DNA of 64,000 bases from Bacteroidales bacterium. GTDB lineage: Bacteria; Bacteroidota; Bacteroidia; Bacteroidales; GCA-2748055. A model generated the notes under the pieces. The model was not told where the DNA came from. It saw nothing but the letters and a program-made list of their open reading frames with translations, and did not search any database. This document shows, piece after piece, positions 1 through 10,157 of this stretch. The stretch is taken from positions 1 to 64,000 of the forward strand of contig JARGFM010000017.1 in the NCBI GenBank assembly GCA_029210725.1, in the 5' to 3' direction. Position 1 is the first letter of the stretch, and the number at the start of each line of letters is the position of its first letter. The position numbers and the translations under genes are program-made.

Positions 1-59
1 CCCAGCTTGTTTTTGCCCAAAAATTCCTTGATAATGCTCCAAATCAATTGTTTTTTCAT
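1..59 (-). CDS. N-terminal fragment of unidentified protein
   Basis: An ATG on the minus strand (bases 59-57) opens a frame that stays open to the window edge (19 full codons, beginning MKKQLIWSIIKEFLGKN). The start is lysine-rich and then hydrophobic, as in many cytoplasmic or membrane-proximal N-termini. The AT-rich stretch upstream (60-200) would be its leader. I do not recognise the family and the piece is too short to assign one. It could also be a chance frame. Confidence 0.35.
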   Translation of the reverse strand, partial: MKKQLIWSIIKEFLGKNKL

Positions 60-302
60 GGTAAAGGATATTTACTAACTAGTTAAAGTATTTTATAGAT
101 GCTAAATTAGATATTATTTATCCATTCAAAGATAATTAGTATCCATATATGACATTTTATCATGAATTATGAAGATATTATTTATCCCTGAGTTCTTTTT
201 TATACAGCCCCGGCTACGATAAATCTCCGGTTTACCACATTTACAAATACAAAGGTCACTGCGATACCTGACGAGAATACCGGGAAACCTGCCGTAAACA
301 CA
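60..302. other. AT-rich spacer with possible decayed coding tail
   Basis: Divergent spacer between the fragment at 1-59 and the PLD-like gene. Bases 60-200 are very AT-rich with no clear TAnnTTTG element. From about 203 to 300 one plus frame reads like protein (…YKYKGHCDT, then a TGA, then REYRETCRKHN) with Cys pairs resembling the C-terminal part of some transposases. This may be a decayed gene remnant, but it is weak. Confidence 0.3.
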
Positions 303-1157
303 ATGAAACTGATCAAACCATCAGAGATCTCAGCCAAGATTCTCACATTGCTTGATGAGAGCAATGAAAGAGTCATTCTGGTATCTCCCTATATGAAGAT
401 TTCGAAATGGTATAAACTCCTGCATAAGATCAATAGATTGAAAAAGAGAAGGATCCTCACAGAGATATATGTCAGAGAAGATCCTGACAACACAGCCACC
501 TATCGTGACCTGGATCAATTGACATTGCAATATATAAAGATTCCTCACCTGCACAGCAAACTCTACATGAATGAAAAATACGGCATCGTAACTTCCATGA
601 ATTTGCTATTGAGCTCAGAAATCAATTCTCTTGAAATTGGATATTTGACGGAAACCCAGACAGAATACAAGGAATTACTTCACTACTATCAAAGATATAT
701 TTGCAGCAAACTACAGGTACACAATGATACTTTCGCTGGTCAGTCTGCTGCAGACCTGAAAGAGATGATGTATAACATCAGGGAAAAACTCAAAGAAACA
801 GGGATAAATTCATGGCTCTGGTTTGCGGAAAATACCTTGCATATCTGCACTGGCAGGAATAATTATAAAGTTATGCTCAATGATGGACACCTGAGGATCA
901 CAGCTTGTCTGAGCACTGTTCCCGGGGTAAAGCAGCAAAGCATTCAGCGTTCCTTATTGATCTTGAAAAAGATAGGAGATCTAAGCGCCATGAAGATCGA
1001 AATGCATGTCGGCCCTCAGCCTGACATTCTGCAATTGTCGGGACAGGCACAGTACGCATTGAAAAGTACTTGTATTACAGGGATCCTGGAAACAGAATCG
1101 GTTTATCTGATGGAATCTGTGGTAAGGTTCATTGACGCCTTGGACGACCAGAAATGA
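303..1157 (+). CDS. PLD-like (single HKD) protein
   Basis: A 284-residue protein. Residues 1-130 resemble a phospholipase D-like domain: a strand near 24-29 (VILVSPY) followed by a single HKD-type motif, H84-x-K86-x4-E91-x6-S98-x-N100. The usual Asp is Glu91. Single-HKD proteins act as dimers in families such as Nuc-type nucleases and DNA-repair or restriction helpers, so a nuclease or phosphodiesterase role is possible but not shown. Residues 150-284 are a separate C-terminal region I do not recognise. No signal peptide or membrane segment is seen, so it is probably cytoplasmic. ATG start. The next gene is convergent and the 3' side is a repeat-bearing spacer. Confidence 0.7.
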   Translation: MKLIKPSEISAKILTLLDESNERVILVSPYMKISKWYKLLHKINRLKKRRILTEIYVREDPDNTATYRDLDQLTLQYIKIPHLHSKLYMNEKYGIVTSMNLLLSSEINSLEIGYLTETQTEYKELLHYYQRYICSKLQVHNDTFAGQSAADLKEMMYNIREKLKETGINSWLWFAENTLHICTGRNNYKVMLNDGHLRITACLSTVPGVKQQSIQRSLLILKKIGDLSAMKIEMHVGPQPDILQLSGQAQYALKSTCITGILETESVYLMESVVRFIDALDDQK

Positions 1158-1236
1158 AACGAAGCACTAAATAGCTCCTGAAGCCCAACTTGCATAGTAC
1201 AACATTGTTCTTTCCAGGAAGCGGGAACGGGTGAGA

Positions 1237-1321
1237 GATCCCGGGCAGAACCCAGGCCAGGATCCCGGGCAGAACCCAGGCCAGGATCCGGGGCAGAACC
1301 CTGATCAGTATCCCGGGCAGA
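1237..1321. repeat. 24-bp tandem repeat, about 3.5 copies
   Basis: Units start at 1237, 1261, 1285 and 1309. The first two are identical (GATCCCGGGCAGAACCCAGG followed by CCAG). The third and fourth diverge (GATCCGGGG…, TATCCCGGG…). Direct head-to-tail copies without spacers, between two convergent genes. Confidence 0.9.
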
Positions 1322-1447
1322 GTGCCGCTAAAAGCCGCCCGGGGTGTCCCGATGATGAAAACAGGAAACAGATCCATAGCCTTTAGCCACTCAGATTACA
1401 GTTTTTTAGTATGGACTGCAACAGCTTGAGGAATAATACGAAAGGCT

Positions 1448-1478
1448 AATAAAAGAAAGGGGGCCTACATTGCCCCCT
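1448..1478 (-). terminator. Terminator of EF-G2-like gene
   Basis: On the minus strand AGGGGGC (1478-1472), a 7-base loop and GCCCCCT (1464-1458) form a perfect hairpin, followed by a T-rich tract (TTTCTTTTATT, from 1457 down). It lies about 100 bases past the EF-G2 stop. Its 5' arm can also pair elsewhere (1460-1470 with 1515-1525), so an alternative fold is possible. Confidence 0.65.
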
Positions 1479-1572
1479 ATAATTAATTATGCTTTCTGCT
1501 GCGAAATAACCTTTATGTAGGCCCCTGCAATATTTTGCGTAGCAAAAGATTTAAGGGCTGAATAAAGGTTAT
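1460..1572. repeat. Interleaved inverted repeats in EF-G2 3' region
   Basis: GGGGCCTACAT (1460-1470) is the exact complement of ATGTAGGCCCC (1515-1525). ATAACCTTTAT (1506-1516) is the exact complement of ATAAAGGTTAT (1562-1572). A small hairpin TTTTGC-GTA-GCAAAA (1533-1547) sits between. The first pair competes with the terminator hairpin, so the 3' end of the EF-G2 transcript can form alternative structures. Confidence 0.7.
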
Positions 1573-1576
1573 GAGC

Positions 1577-3733
1577 TTAATCATCGTCCTGTTCAGCAGC
1601 GTAGGCTTTCAGCAGCTCGTCCTGGATCTCTCCCGGTACCTGCGCATACTCGTCAAACTTCATCGAGTACATGGCACGGCCGCTGGTCAGTGAGCTCAGC
1701 GCGGTGGAGTATTTGTTCATCTCTGCCAGGGGCACCTTGGCCGTGATCTTTTCAAAACCCTTCTCACTGGCCATTCCCTGTACGATGGCACGGCGTCCCT
1801 GCAGGTCGCTCATCACATCACCCATGTAGTCGGAAGGTACCAGCACCTCCACTTCGTAAACCGGCTCCATGATTTTCGGACCGGCCTCTTTAAAGGCTTT
1901 ACTGAAAGCGTTCCGGCCTGCCAGCATAAAGGAGATCTCATTGGAGTCCACCGGGTGCATTTTGCCGTCATAGACATAGACGCGGATATCACGGGCGTAA
2001 GAACCTGTAAGCGGTCCCTCATCCAGTTTCTCCATGATCCCTTTCAGGATAGCGGGGAGGAAACGGGCATCGATCGATCCGCCCACAATACAGTTTACAA
2101 ACTCCAGTTTACCACCCCAGCTTAACTGGTGGGTGTCCACTCCGCGATTGGCCATTTTATACTCTTTCCCGTTCAGCTTGAACATGGGTTTAGGCTCGCT
2201 GCCTTCCGTATAAGGTTCGATGATCATATGCACCTCGCCAAACTGCCCGGAACCTCCCGACTGCTTCTTGTGACGGTAGTCGCTCTGGGCCGCTTTGGTG
2301 ATGGTCTCCCGGTAGGGAATCCTGGGCGCCACAAATTCGGTCGACACCTTAAAGAGGTTGTCAAGCTGCCACTTAACAATATTGAGGTGGTACTCGCCCT
2401 GGCCGGAAAGAATAATCTGTTTCAGCTCCTTGCTGTATTCAATCCGGACGGTAGGATCCTCCTGGTTGATTCTGGTCAGCGCCTCGCCCAGCTTCTCCTC
2501 GTCTCCTTCCGTCAGGGTCTTGATGGCGGTCCTGAACTTGGGCTCCGGGAAAGGGATCTTGTCAAACACATAAGATACATTGGGAGAACTTAGTGTATGG
2601 TTGGTTTTGGTATTCTTCATCTTCACGGTACAGCCAATATCTCCGGCCGACATGCTGGCAACCTTCTCACGATTTTTGCCCTGGGAGGCAAAGATTTGCG
2701 AAAGGCGTTCCTTGTTCCGGGTGGTGTTGTTGGTCAGATCGTCTCCCTCCTTGACAGTGCCCGAAACCACTTTGAAGAAATTGATCTCCCCGATATGAGA
2801 CTCCACAGCGGTCTTAAAAACAAAGATGGAAGTGGGGCCACCGGCATCACATTTGACCTCGGTCCCGTCCGTGGTCGTAAAAGTCCCCATTTCGTTGGTC
2901 GAAGGAGCCACATTGGTCAGGAATTCCATAAAACGTCCCACACCCATGTTGCGTTTGGCCGACATACAGAAAACGGGGAACATGCCTCGTGCAATAACAC
3001 CGGCAGTGATTCCGGAACGCATCTCATCTTCGGTGAGACCGTCGTTTTCAAAAAAGAGTTCCATCAGCGCCTCATCATTTTCGGCAGCTTTTTCGATCAG
3101 TTCGTTACGCAGCTCTTCCGCACGTTCCATTTCTGAATCCGGAATATCAATAACCTCAGGCTTTCCACCCTCTTTGGGATATTTAAATAACTTGAAGAGA
3201 ATAATATCCACGATAGAGTCAAAATCGGGGCCGGCATTCACCGGGTACTGGGCCAGAACAACATTCGCTCCCAGGCTGTCCTTGATGCTTTCAAAAGCCT
3301 TGTCAAAGTTGGCATGATCGTGGTCACACTTATTTACCACCACCACAGCCGGTTTATTAAATTTTTCCAGCCAGCGGCTGTGAATCTCAGTCCCCACCTC
3401 GATACCATTCTGGGCGTTGATCAGGATCACGCCCGTATCAGCCACATGCAGGCTGGACACGGTGCCTCCGACGAAATCGTCCGCTCCGGGAACATCAAGA
3501 ATGTTGATTTTCTTGCCATTATATTCGGTGTACATCACAGAGGAATACATCGAAGTCTGGTTATCCTGTTCGATTTGGTGGAAGTCCGATACGGTATTTT
3601 TATGATCCACGTCCCCCCTGCGGTCGATCACACCACCTTCGAAAAGCATGGCCTCTACAAGTGTGGTTTTCCCTGCTCCGGCGTTTCCAAGCAGGGCAAT
3701 GTTTTTAATCTGGTCGGTCGAGTATGTCTTCAT
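1577..3733 (-). CDS. EF-G2-like elongation factor paralogue
   Basis: A 718-residue EF-G family protein with the full domain layout (GTPase, domain II, III, IV, V). The P-loop is G16-NAGA-GKT (16-23) and the NKCD guanine motif is present. The G3 motif is D80-V-P-G83-A84-D-D-F, so the His that activates water for GTP hydrolysis in EF-G (DTPGHVDF in the fusA gene at 5041) is Ala84. The switch I motif RGITI is also replaced (NQTSM near 59-63). The family matches the Bacteroidetes EF-G2 group, for which translocation without GTP hydrolysis has been reported in Bacteroides (established knowledge, recalled). It is transcribed alone, away from the ribosomal operon, from a promoter at 3806-3835. fusA2 would be a reasonable name. 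Confidence 0.92.
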   Translation of the reverse strand: MKTYSTDQIKNIALLGNAGAGKTTLVEAMLFEGGVIDRRGDVDHKNTVSDFHQIEQDNQTSMYSSVMYTEYNGKKINILDVPGADDFVGGTVSSLHVADTGVILINAQNGIEVGTEIHSRWLEKFNKPAVVVVNKCDHDHANFDKAFESIKDSLGANVVLAQYPVNAGPDFDSIVDIILFKLFKYPKEGGKPEVIDIPDSEMERAEELRNELIEKAAENDEALMELFFENDGLTEDEMRSGITAGVIARGMFPVFCMSAKRNMGVGRFMEFLTNVAPSTNEMGTFTTTDGTEVKCDAGGPTSIFVFKTAVESHIGEINFFKVVSGTVKEGDDLTNNTTRNKERLSQIFASQGKNREKVASMSAGDIGCTVKMKNTKTNHTLSSPNVSYVFDKIPFPEPKFRTAIKTLTEGDEEKLGEALTRINQEDPTVRIEYSKELKQIILSGQGEYHLNIVKWQLDNLFKVSTEFVAPRIPYRETITKAAQSDYRHKKQSGGSGQFGEVHMIIEPYTEGSEPKPMFKLNGKEYKMANRGVDTHQLSWGGKLEFVNCIVGGSIDARFLPAILKGIMEKLDEGPLTGSYARDIRVYVYDGKMHPVDSNEISFMLAGRNAFSKAFKEAGPKIMEPVYEVEVLVPSDYMGDVMSDLQGRRAIVQGMASEKGFEKITAKVPLAEMNKYSTALSSLTSGRAMYSMKFDEYAQVPGEIQDELLKAYAAEQDDD

Positions 3734-3805
3734 CGGGATATAAATAAAAGGTATTCAGTAAATTATATAAATATTTATGGTAAATCAGCCTGGGAAATAG
3801 TGATG

Positions 3806-3835
3806 CAAAAGTAATAAAATTTTATATCTAAACAA
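3806..3835 (-). promoter_or_regulatory. Bacteroidetes promoter for EF-G2 gene
   Basis: On the minus strand the -7 element is TACTTTTG (3813-3806), matching TAnnTTTG. A TTG (3835-3833) lies 19 bases upstream, the usual -33 spacing. The predicted RNA start near 3800 leaves a leader of about 65 bases. Confidence 0.7.
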
Positions 3836-4017
3836 CTGATAAAAAAGGAGGAAACTCGTCAAAAATTACGTTTTAAAGGCTGGTTTCTGGAAGGAAGCAG
3901 GATGTTCAAAACAGGGGCGTTTAAAAAAATCCGTGGCGGGAGAAATAGCGAAACCCTTGTAAAATATGTAATTCGAAGGGGACCAGGAATATTGGGGAAT
4001 TATTCATTAAAATATTA

Positions 4018-4046
4018 TTGTTTTTTGAAAATATATTCTACCTTTG
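4018..4046 (+). promoter_or_regulatory. Promoter of the ribosomal superoperon
   Basis: TACCTTTG at 4039-4046 matches the Bacteroidetes -7 consensus, with TTG at 4018-4020 giving an 18-base spacer. RNA would start near 4053, about 40 bases before rpsL. The rest of the 3734-4090 spacer holds the divergent EF-G2 promoter and no recognised leader structure. The rpsL start has A/T-rich sequence instead of a Shine-Dalgarno site. Confidence 0.75.
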
Positions 4047-4090
4047 CGAACCGAAATTAACGACGTTTATATAATAAAGATCAATACAAT

Positions 4091-4468
4091 ATGCCCACGA
4101 TTCAGCAATTAGTTCGTAAAGGCCGGAAGAAACTGAACGACAAGAGCAAGGCTCCTGCCCTGGATTCATGTCCCCAGAGGCGCGGTGTATGTGTGCGTGT
4201 TTACACCACCACGCCCAAGAAGCCAAACTCAGCCATGCGTAAGGTGGCAAGGGTTCGCCTGACCAACCAGAAGGAGGTCAATGCCTATATCCCGGGTGAG
4301 GGACACAACCTCCAGGAGCACAGTATTGTGCTGATCCGTGGTGGCAGGGTGAAGGACCTTCCGGGTGTCAGGTATCACCTCATTCGTGGTGCCCTGGATA
4401 CCTCAGGGGTGGAAGGCCGTACCCAGCGAAGAAGTAAATATGGTACCAAAAGACCCAAGAAGAAATAG
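4091..4468 (+). CDS. rpsL: 30S ribosomal protein S12
   Basis: 125 residues, normal length. S12 lies at the decoding centre. The two conserved loops are present: [18 protein letters not shown] (the lysine classically changed in streptomycin resistance is wild-type) and the [28 protein letters not shown] region. The C-terminal tail is basic (KRPKKK). It is the first gene of the str-S10-spc-alpha run, 49 bp before rpsG, and is preceded by a TAnnTTTG promoter. It is followed directly by rpsG and fusA, the classic str order but with no tuf after fusA. Confidence 0.98.
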   Translation: MPTIQQLVRKGRKKLNDKSKAPALDSCPQRRGVCVRVYTTTPKKPNSAMRKVARVRLTNQKEVNAYIPGEGHNLQEHSIVLIRGGRVKDLPGVRYHLIRGALDTSGVEGRTQRRSKYGTKRPKKK

Positions 4469-4517
4469 TGCACGGCACAAAGTGTACAGTACTCGATAGT
4501 ATATATATATTATTATA

Positions 4518-4994
4518 ATGAGGAAGACAAAACCAAAGAAGCGAATTTTACTGCCCGATCCAAGATTCCAGGATCCCTATGTAACGCAGTTTGTAAACAA
4601 TATGATGCTCGACGGTAAGAAGAGCATTGCCTACGATATTTTCTATAAAGCCATGGACCTGGTTGACGCCAGGACCAAGGAAGAAGGGAAAACAGCCCTG
4701 GATATTTTCAAGCAGGCGCTGGATAACATCACCCCCCAGGTAGAAGTAAAAAGCCGCAGGGTTGGTGGAGCCACCTTTCAGGTTCCCATGGAAGTAAGAA
4801 ACGAGCGTAAGACCTCCATTTCCATGAAGAACATGATTCTTTTTGCCCGTAAACGTCCGGGTAAATCGATGGCGGAAAAACTGGCAGCCGAGACCATTGC
4901 TGCATATAACAATGAAGGTGGTGCTTATAAGAAAAAAGAAGATACGCACCGCATGGCAGAAGCCAATAAGGCTTTCGCCCATTTTAGGTTCTAA
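4518..4994 (+). CDS. rpsG: 30S ribosomal protein S7
   Basis: 158 residues, matching bacterial S7. S7 nucleates assembly of the 30S head and contacts tRNA in the E site. The N-terminus ([20 protein letters not shown]) and the C-terminal segment ([18 protein letters not shown]) are typical. The ATG follows an AT-only run (tatatatattattata) with no Shine-Dalgarno sequence, as usual in Bacteroidetes. It lies between rpsL and fusA in one transcript. Confidence 0.98.
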   Translation: MRKTKPKKRILLPDPRFQDPYVTQFVNNMMLDGKKSIAYDIFYKAMDLVDARTKEEGKTALDIFKQALDNITPQVEVKSRRVGGATFQVPMEVRNERKTSISMKNMILFARKRPGKSMAEKLAAETIAAYNNEGGAYKKKEDTHRMAEANKAFAHFRF

Positions 4995-5040
4995 AACAAT
5001 ATTGAAATAGCATTTATTGCAAGGTAAGTGTGTGACACTT

Positions 5041-7143
5041 ATGAGCCCAGATTTAAAACATACTAGGAATATCGGGATCATGGCACACATCGATGCCGGG
5101 AAAACTACCACCACAGAACGCGTATTGTTCTATACGGGTATCACCCACCGCATCGGTGAAGTCCATGACGGAGCCGCTACAATGGACTGGATGGTACAGG
5201 AGCAAGAGCGCGGTATCACCATTACATCAGCAGCCACAACCACTTTCTGGAAGCACAACGACAAGGAGTTCAAGATTAATATTATTGATACTCCGGGACA
5301 CGTTGACTTCACTGTAGAGGTGGAACGTTCGTTGCGGGTGCTGGATGGTGCCGTGGCAGTATTCTGTGCCGTCGGGGGTGTTGAGCCTCAGTCGGAGACC
5401 GTCTGGCGCCAGGCCGATAAGTACAAAGTTCCCCGTCTGGCCTTTATCAATAAGATGGACCGTGTGGGCTCCGATTTCTTTGGAGTTGTTCAGGAGATCA
5501 GCGATAAACTGGGCTCCAACCCCGTACCCATGCAAATCCCCATCGGCTCTGAAGAGAATTTCAGAGGGATCGTCGATTTGATCGAGCGTAAGGCCATCGT
5601 CTGGAAAGAGGATGAGACTCTGGGGATGAAATACGAGTACTGCGAGATTCCGGAGGACATGGTTGAAACAGTGGAAGAGTGGAGAGAGAAGCTGGTAGAG
5701 GCCGTCTGTGTTTCCGATGATGATCTGCTGAATAAATTCCTGGAAGACAGGGATTCCATCAGTGTGGATGAGTTTATGTCCTATGCCCGCAGGGCGACTA
5801 TCAATATGAATATCGTTCCGGTCCTGTGTGGATCGGCCTTTAAGAATAAAGGGATCCAGCGAATGCTGGATGCCATCTGTGATCTCCTTCCCAGTCCCAT
5901 GGATGTGGGTGCTGTCAGGGGAATTGATCCCAGGAACGATCAGGTGATCACCAGGGAACCCAATGATGATGAGCCTCTGACCGGACTGGTGTTCAAGATT
6001 GCCACCGATCCTTTCGTAGGACGTCTGGCCTATGTCCGCGTTTACTCCGGGAAACTGCAGGAGGGGGTGATGATTTATAACAACCGTACGGAAAAGAAGG
6101 AGCGCATCAGCCGCATCTACCAGATGCATGCCAATAAGCAGAATCCCAAGAAGGAGATCGGAGCCGGAGATATTTGTGCGGTAGTTGGTTTGAAGGAGCT
6201 CCGAACAGGAGACAGCATCACTTCGGTGGGCAAACCCATGATTCTGGAAGCCATTGAATTTCCCGAGCCGGTTATTGGAATCGCGATTGAGCCCAAAACC
6301 CAGGCCGATATCGATAAGCTGGGCATTGCCCTGAATAAACTGGCAGAGGAGGATCCAACCTTCCAGATCCGCAGTGATGTGGATTCCGGGCAAACCACCA
6401 TCAACGGCATGGGCGAGTTACACCTGGAGATCCTCATGGACCGTCTGAAGCGCGAGTTCAAGGTGGAATGTAATGTAGGAGCCCCTCAGGTCAATTATAA
6501 GGAGGCCCTGACCACCGAGGTGAAGCACCGTGAAGTCTTTAAGAAGCAGACCGGCGGACGTGGCAAGTTTGCCGATATCGAAGTATTTATCGGTCCGGCC
6601 GAAGATGGCACCAAGGGACTCGATTTTAAAAATGAGATCAGGGGAGGAAATATCCCCAGGGAGTATGTCCCCTCGGTGGAAAAAGGTTTTACAAATGCCA
6701 TGTTCAACGGTCCGCTTGCAGGATTCCCCCTGGAGGGAATGAAAGTGCGGCTGACCGATGGCTCCTTTCATTCGGTCGATTCCGATCAACTCTCCTTTGA
6801 GATTTGCGCACGCCAGGCCTTTAAGCATGCCGCTGCCAAAGCCGGTCCGGTGATGCTGGAGCCCATCATGTCTGTGGAGGTGGTCACCCCCGAAGAGTAT
6901 ATGGGCGATGTGATCTCGGACCTGAACAAGAGACGCGGACAGGTGGAAGGGATGGATTCCAAGGCAGGAGCCAGGGTCATTAAGGCCAAGGTGCCCCTGT
7001 CGGAGCAGTTCGGTTATGTAACCGTGCTCAGGACACTTTCTTCAGGACGGGCCAGTTCCACGATGGAATTCAGCCATTACGAGCAGATGCCACCCAACCT
7101 GTCCAGGGAGGTATTAGAAAAAGTAACAGGAAAAAGTTTATAA
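5041..7143 (+). CDS. fusA: Elongation factor G
   Basis: Canonical EF-G of 700 residues, counted from the ATG at 5041. A TTG at 5017 would add eight residues with no conservation, so the ATG is preferred. Motifs: P-loop AHIDAGKTT (15-23), switch [12 protein letters not shown]3 DTPGHVDF with the catalytic His, G4 NKMD. Domain IV ends in SFHSVDSD and the C-terminal region carries [17 protein letters not shown]. It drives mRNA-tRNA translocation. It contrasts with the His-less paralogue at 1577-3733, so the genome encodes one GTPase-competent and one probably GTPase-deficient EF-G side by side. Confidence 0.98.
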   Translation: MSPDLKHTRNIGIMAHIDAGKTTTTERVLFYTGITHRIGEVHDGAATMDWMVQEQERGITITSAATTTFWKHNDKEFKINIIDTPGHVDFTVEVERSLRVLDGAVAVFCAVGGVEPQSETVWRQADKYKVPRLAFINKMDRVGSDFFGVVQEISDKLGSNPVPMQIPIGSEENFRGIVDLIERKAIVWKEDETLGMKYEYCEIPEDMVETVEEWREKLVEAVCVSDDDLLNKFLEDRDSISVDEFMSYARRATINMNIVPVLCGSAFKNKGIQRMLDAICDLLPSPMDVGAVRGIDPRNDQVITREPNDDEPLTGLVFKIATDPFVGRLAYVRVYSGKLQEGVMIYNNRTEKKERISRIYQMHANKQNPKKEIGAGDICAVVGLKELRTGDSITSVGKPMILEAIEFPEPVIGIAIEPKTQADIDKLGIALNKLAEEDPTFQIRSDVDSGQTTINGMGELHLEILMDRLKREFKVECNVGAPQVNYKEALTTEVKHREVFKKQTGGRGKFADIEVFIGPAEDGTKGLDFKNEIRGGNIPREYVPSVEKGFTNAMFNGPLAGFPLEGMKVRLTDGSFHSVDSDQLSFEICARQAFKHAAAKAGPVMLEPIMSVEVVTPEEYMGDVISDLNKRRGQVEGMDSKAGARVIKAKVPLSEQFGYVTVLRTLSSGRASSTMEFSHYEQMPPNLSREVLEKVTGKSL

Positions 7144-7154
7144 TCAGATAGATA

Positions 7155-7460
7155 ATGAGTCAGAAGATTAGGATTAAATTGAAGTCATACGATCACAACC
7201 TCGTTGATAAATCGGCCGAGAAGATTGTAAAGACAGTAAAGTCCACCGGAGCTGTGGTTAGCGGACCCGTTCCACTACCCACCCACAAGCGGGTGTACAC
7301 AGTGCTGAGGTCTCCCTTCGTAAATAAGAAATCCAGGGAGCAGTTCCAGTTAAGCTCGTTTAAAAGGCTGCTGGATATTTACAGTTCCACTCCCAAGACC
7401 ATTGATGCACTCATGAAATTGGAGTTGCCCAGTGGAGTGGAAGTAGAAATCAAAGTCTAA
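7155..7460 (+). CDS. rpsJ: 30S ribosomal protein S10
   Basis: 101 residues. S10 is a 30S head protein and also the NusE antitermination factor. The conserved block [20 protein letters not shown] is intact and the C-terminus ([11 protein letters not shown]) is typical. It starts 11 bp after fusA; in many bacteria tuf would stand here, and it is absent. First gene of the S10 section. Confidence 0.98.
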   Translation: MSQKIRIKLKSYDHNLVDKSAEKIVKTVKSTGAVVSGPVPLPTHKRVYTVLRSPFVNKKSREQFQLSSFKRLLDIYSSTPKTIDALMKLELPSGVEVEIKV

Positions 7461-7481
7461 CACAGCTAAAAACAGAATACG

Positions 7482-8099
7482 ATGCCAGGATTAATTGGTA
7501 AGAAAATTGGAATGACTTCCATTTTCGACAAAGACGGAAAAAACATCCCCTGTACGGTGATACAGGCCGGACCCTGCACAGTAACGCAGGTTAAGACCGT
7601 TGAGACTGATGGTTATGCTGCAGTTCAGCTGGCTTTTGACGATAAGAAAGTGAAGAATACCCCCAAGGCTGAACAGGGCCATTTTTCTAAGGCAAATGCC
7701 ACGCCGAAGAAGAAGGTCATTGAACTGAAGGGTTTTGTAAAGAACTGGAAAGCGGGTGACGTAATCACCGTGGACTATTTTCACGATGACATCTGGCTCG
7801 ATGTATCCGGTTTGTCCAAAGGAAAAGGATTTCAGGGGGTGGTGAAGCGTCACAACTTTGCAGGTGTGAACGATGCCACTCACGGTCAGCATAACCGGAT
7901 GCGCGCCCCGGGTTCCCTGGGTGCCTCTTCCTACCCGTCCAGGGTATTCAAGGGCATGCGCATGGGAGGCCAGACCGGGAATAAGAAGGTGAAAATTCTT
8001 AACCTGCGTGTGATGAAGATTGTTCCCGAGAACAATCTGCTTATTCTGAAAGGTTCTGTTCCCGGATCTAATGGTTCATATTTAATTATAGAGAAGTGA
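7482..8099 (+). CDS. rplC: 50S ribosomal protein L3
   Basis: 205 residues, an early-assembly 50S protein near the peptidyl-transferase centre. It starts [15 protein letters not shown]. The central loop with [20 protein letters not shown] and [17 protein letters not shown] is the conserved extension, including the Gln of GGQTG that is methylated in E. coli. Its TGA stop overlaps the rplD ATG (TGATG at 8097-8101), which suggests coupled translation. Confidence 0.98.
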   Translation: MPGLIGKKIGMTSIFDKDGKNIPCTVIQAGPCTVTQVKTVETDGYAAVQLAFDDKKVKNTPKAEQGHFSKANATPKKKVIELKGFVKNWKAGDVITVDYFHDDIWLDVSGLSKGKGFQGVVKRHNFAGVNDATHGQHNRMRAPGSLGASSYPSRVFKGMRMGGQTGNKKVKILNLRVMKIVPENNLLILKGSVPGSNGSYLIIEK

Positions 8100-8722
8100 T
8101 GGAATTAGAGGTAATGAATATATCCGGCGAGAGCACCGGAAAAAAGGTCAAACTGAGCGAGGAGATCTTCGGAATTGAGCCCAATGATCATGCCATCTAT
8201 TTGGATGTGAAGCAGATCATGAACAATAAGCGCCAGGGTACGCACAAAACAAAGGAGCGTGGTGAGATCCGGGGAAGTCGCAAGAAGATCAAGCGTCAGA
8301 AGGGAACCGGTACTGCACGTTTTGGTGATATCAAGAACCCTCTGTTCAGAGGTGGCGGACGTATATTTGGTCCCAGGCCCAGGACTTACGGGGGTAAGCT
8401 GAACCGCAAAGTGAAGGAACTGGCCCGCAAATCTGCCCTTGCCTACAAAGTGAAAAACAAGCAAATGATGGTTGTGGAGGACTTCAACCTGGAGACCCCA
8501 AAAACCAGTGAATTTGCTGCCATTCGGAAAAACCTGAAACTGGACGACAAAAAGTCGGTTTTCGTCATCAGCGAAAGAAATAATAATGTATATTTGTCGT
8601 CGCGAAATTTACGGAATTCAAAAGTCGTAACTCTCACAGAATTAAATACATACGAAATTATGAATGCTTCGGCGCTCTGTTTCGTTGAGAGTTCACTTGA
8701 CGTTCTGCAAAAGAATGCTTAA
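8099..8722 (+). CDS. rplD: 50S ribosomal protein L4
   Basis: 207 residues from the ATG at 8099, which shares a base with the rplC stop. A GTG one codon earlier is less likely. The exit-tunnel loop carries the [12 protein letters not shown] and [20 protein letters not shown] signatures. In proteobacteria L4 also represses its own operon; no matching leader was recognised here. Confidence 0.97.
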   Translation: MELEVMNISGESTGKKVKLSEEIFGIEPNDHAIYLDVKQIMNNKRQGTHKTKERGEIRGSRKKIKRQKGTGTARFGDIKNPLFRGGGRIFGPRPRTYGGKLNRKVKELARKSALAYKVKNKQMMVVEDFNLETPKTSEFAAIRKNLKLDDKKSVFVISERNNNVYLSSRNLRNSKVVTLTELNTYEIMNASALCFVESSLDVLQKNA

Positions 8723-8734
8723 AGAGAAGAAGTC

Positions 8735-9025
8735 ATGAATATTTTAATTAAGCCCATAGTAACCGAAAAGATGACCGCCCAGGGGGAGGACTTCAACAGG
8801 TATGGTTTCGTTGTAGCGAAAGATGCTAACAAGCTGCAGATCAAGCAAGCAGTGGAAGAACTTTACGAAGTGAAAGTAGCGGAAGTGAACACCATGAGGT
8901 ATGCCGGAAAGCGCAAGCAACGGTACACAAAGAGTGGCATCTCAGTGGGCAAAACCTCTTCCTATAAAAAGGCAGTGGTTACCCTGGCCGAAGGTGAAGT
9001 AATTGATTTTTACAGCAACATTTAA
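8735..9025 (+). CDS. rplW: 50S ribosomal protein L23
   Basis: 96 residues. L23 lies at the tunnel exit and docks trigger factor and SRP. The start (MNILIKPIVTEKMT) and the C-terminal KRQRYTKSGISVGKTSSYKKAVVTL segment of the family are recognisable. It begins 12 bp after rplD with an A-rich leader. Confidence 0.97.
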   Translation: MNILIKPIVTEKMTAQGEDFNRYGFVVAKDANKLQIKQAVEELYEVKVAEVNTMRYAGKRKQRYTKSGISVGKTSSYKKAVVTLAEGEVIDFYSNI

Positions 9026-9031
9026 GAAAAG

Positions 9032-9865
<834 letters not shown>

Positions 9866-9872
9866 ATAGAGC

Positions 9873-10139
9873 ATGAGCCGTTCACTGAAAAAAGGACCAT
9901 TTATCGATTTCAAGCTGGAGAAGCGAGTTCTGGATATGAACGATTCCGGAAAGAAATCAGTGATCAAAACCTGGTCGAGGAGGTCTGTGATTTCTCCAGA
10001 TTTTGTGGGCCATACCATTGCTGTTCATAACGGAAACAAGTTTATTCCGGTGTATGTAACAGAGAACATGGTAGGGCACAAATTAGGCGAATTTGCACCT
10101 ACCCGGATGTTCAGGGGTCATGGTGGAAAGCAGCGATAA
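9873..10139 (+). CDS. rpsS: 30S ribosomal protein S19
   Basis: 88 residues. The typical start [19 protein letters not shown] and the [19 protein letters not shown]-terminal part are clear. It pairs with S13 in the 30S head. Located 7 bp after rplB in standard S10 order. Confidence 0.98.
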   Translation: MSRSLKKGPFIDFKLEKRVLDMNDSGKKSVIKTWSRRSVISPDFVGHTIAVHNGNKFIPVYVTENMVGHKLGEFAPTRMFRGHGGKQR

Positions 10140-10157
10140 TATTTTAATCCGACAGAA

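Larger units (their letters stand above)
1158..1576. other. Convergent spacer with repeats and hairpins
   Basis: A 419-bp gap between the ends of the PLD-like gene and the EF-G2 gene. It holds a 24-bp tandem array (1237 to about 1321), a terminator hairpin reading to the left (1448-1478), and two interleaved 11-bp inverted repeats next to the EF-G2 stop. No credible gene is present: the minus-strand frame over 1129-1377 is open only because the repeat contains no stop codon. Confidence 0.7.

Noticed and set aside
1129-1377. Small minus-strand frame with hydrophobic repeats
   Set aside because: Created by the stop-free 24-bp array between convergent genes; no conserved feature and no start context.
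3902-4060. 52-codon plus frame before rpsL
   Set aside because: It spans the rpsL promoter elements (4018-4046), so it would not be transcribed from them; the product is not recognisable.
5227-6393. 388-codon open frame on the minus strand
   Set aside because: Antisense to fusA; translated product has no family features.
7143-7155. tuf expected between fusA and rpsJ
   Set aside because: Only 11 bp separate the genes; in Bacteroidetes tuf usually lies in another cluster, so this is not a deletion worth reporting.
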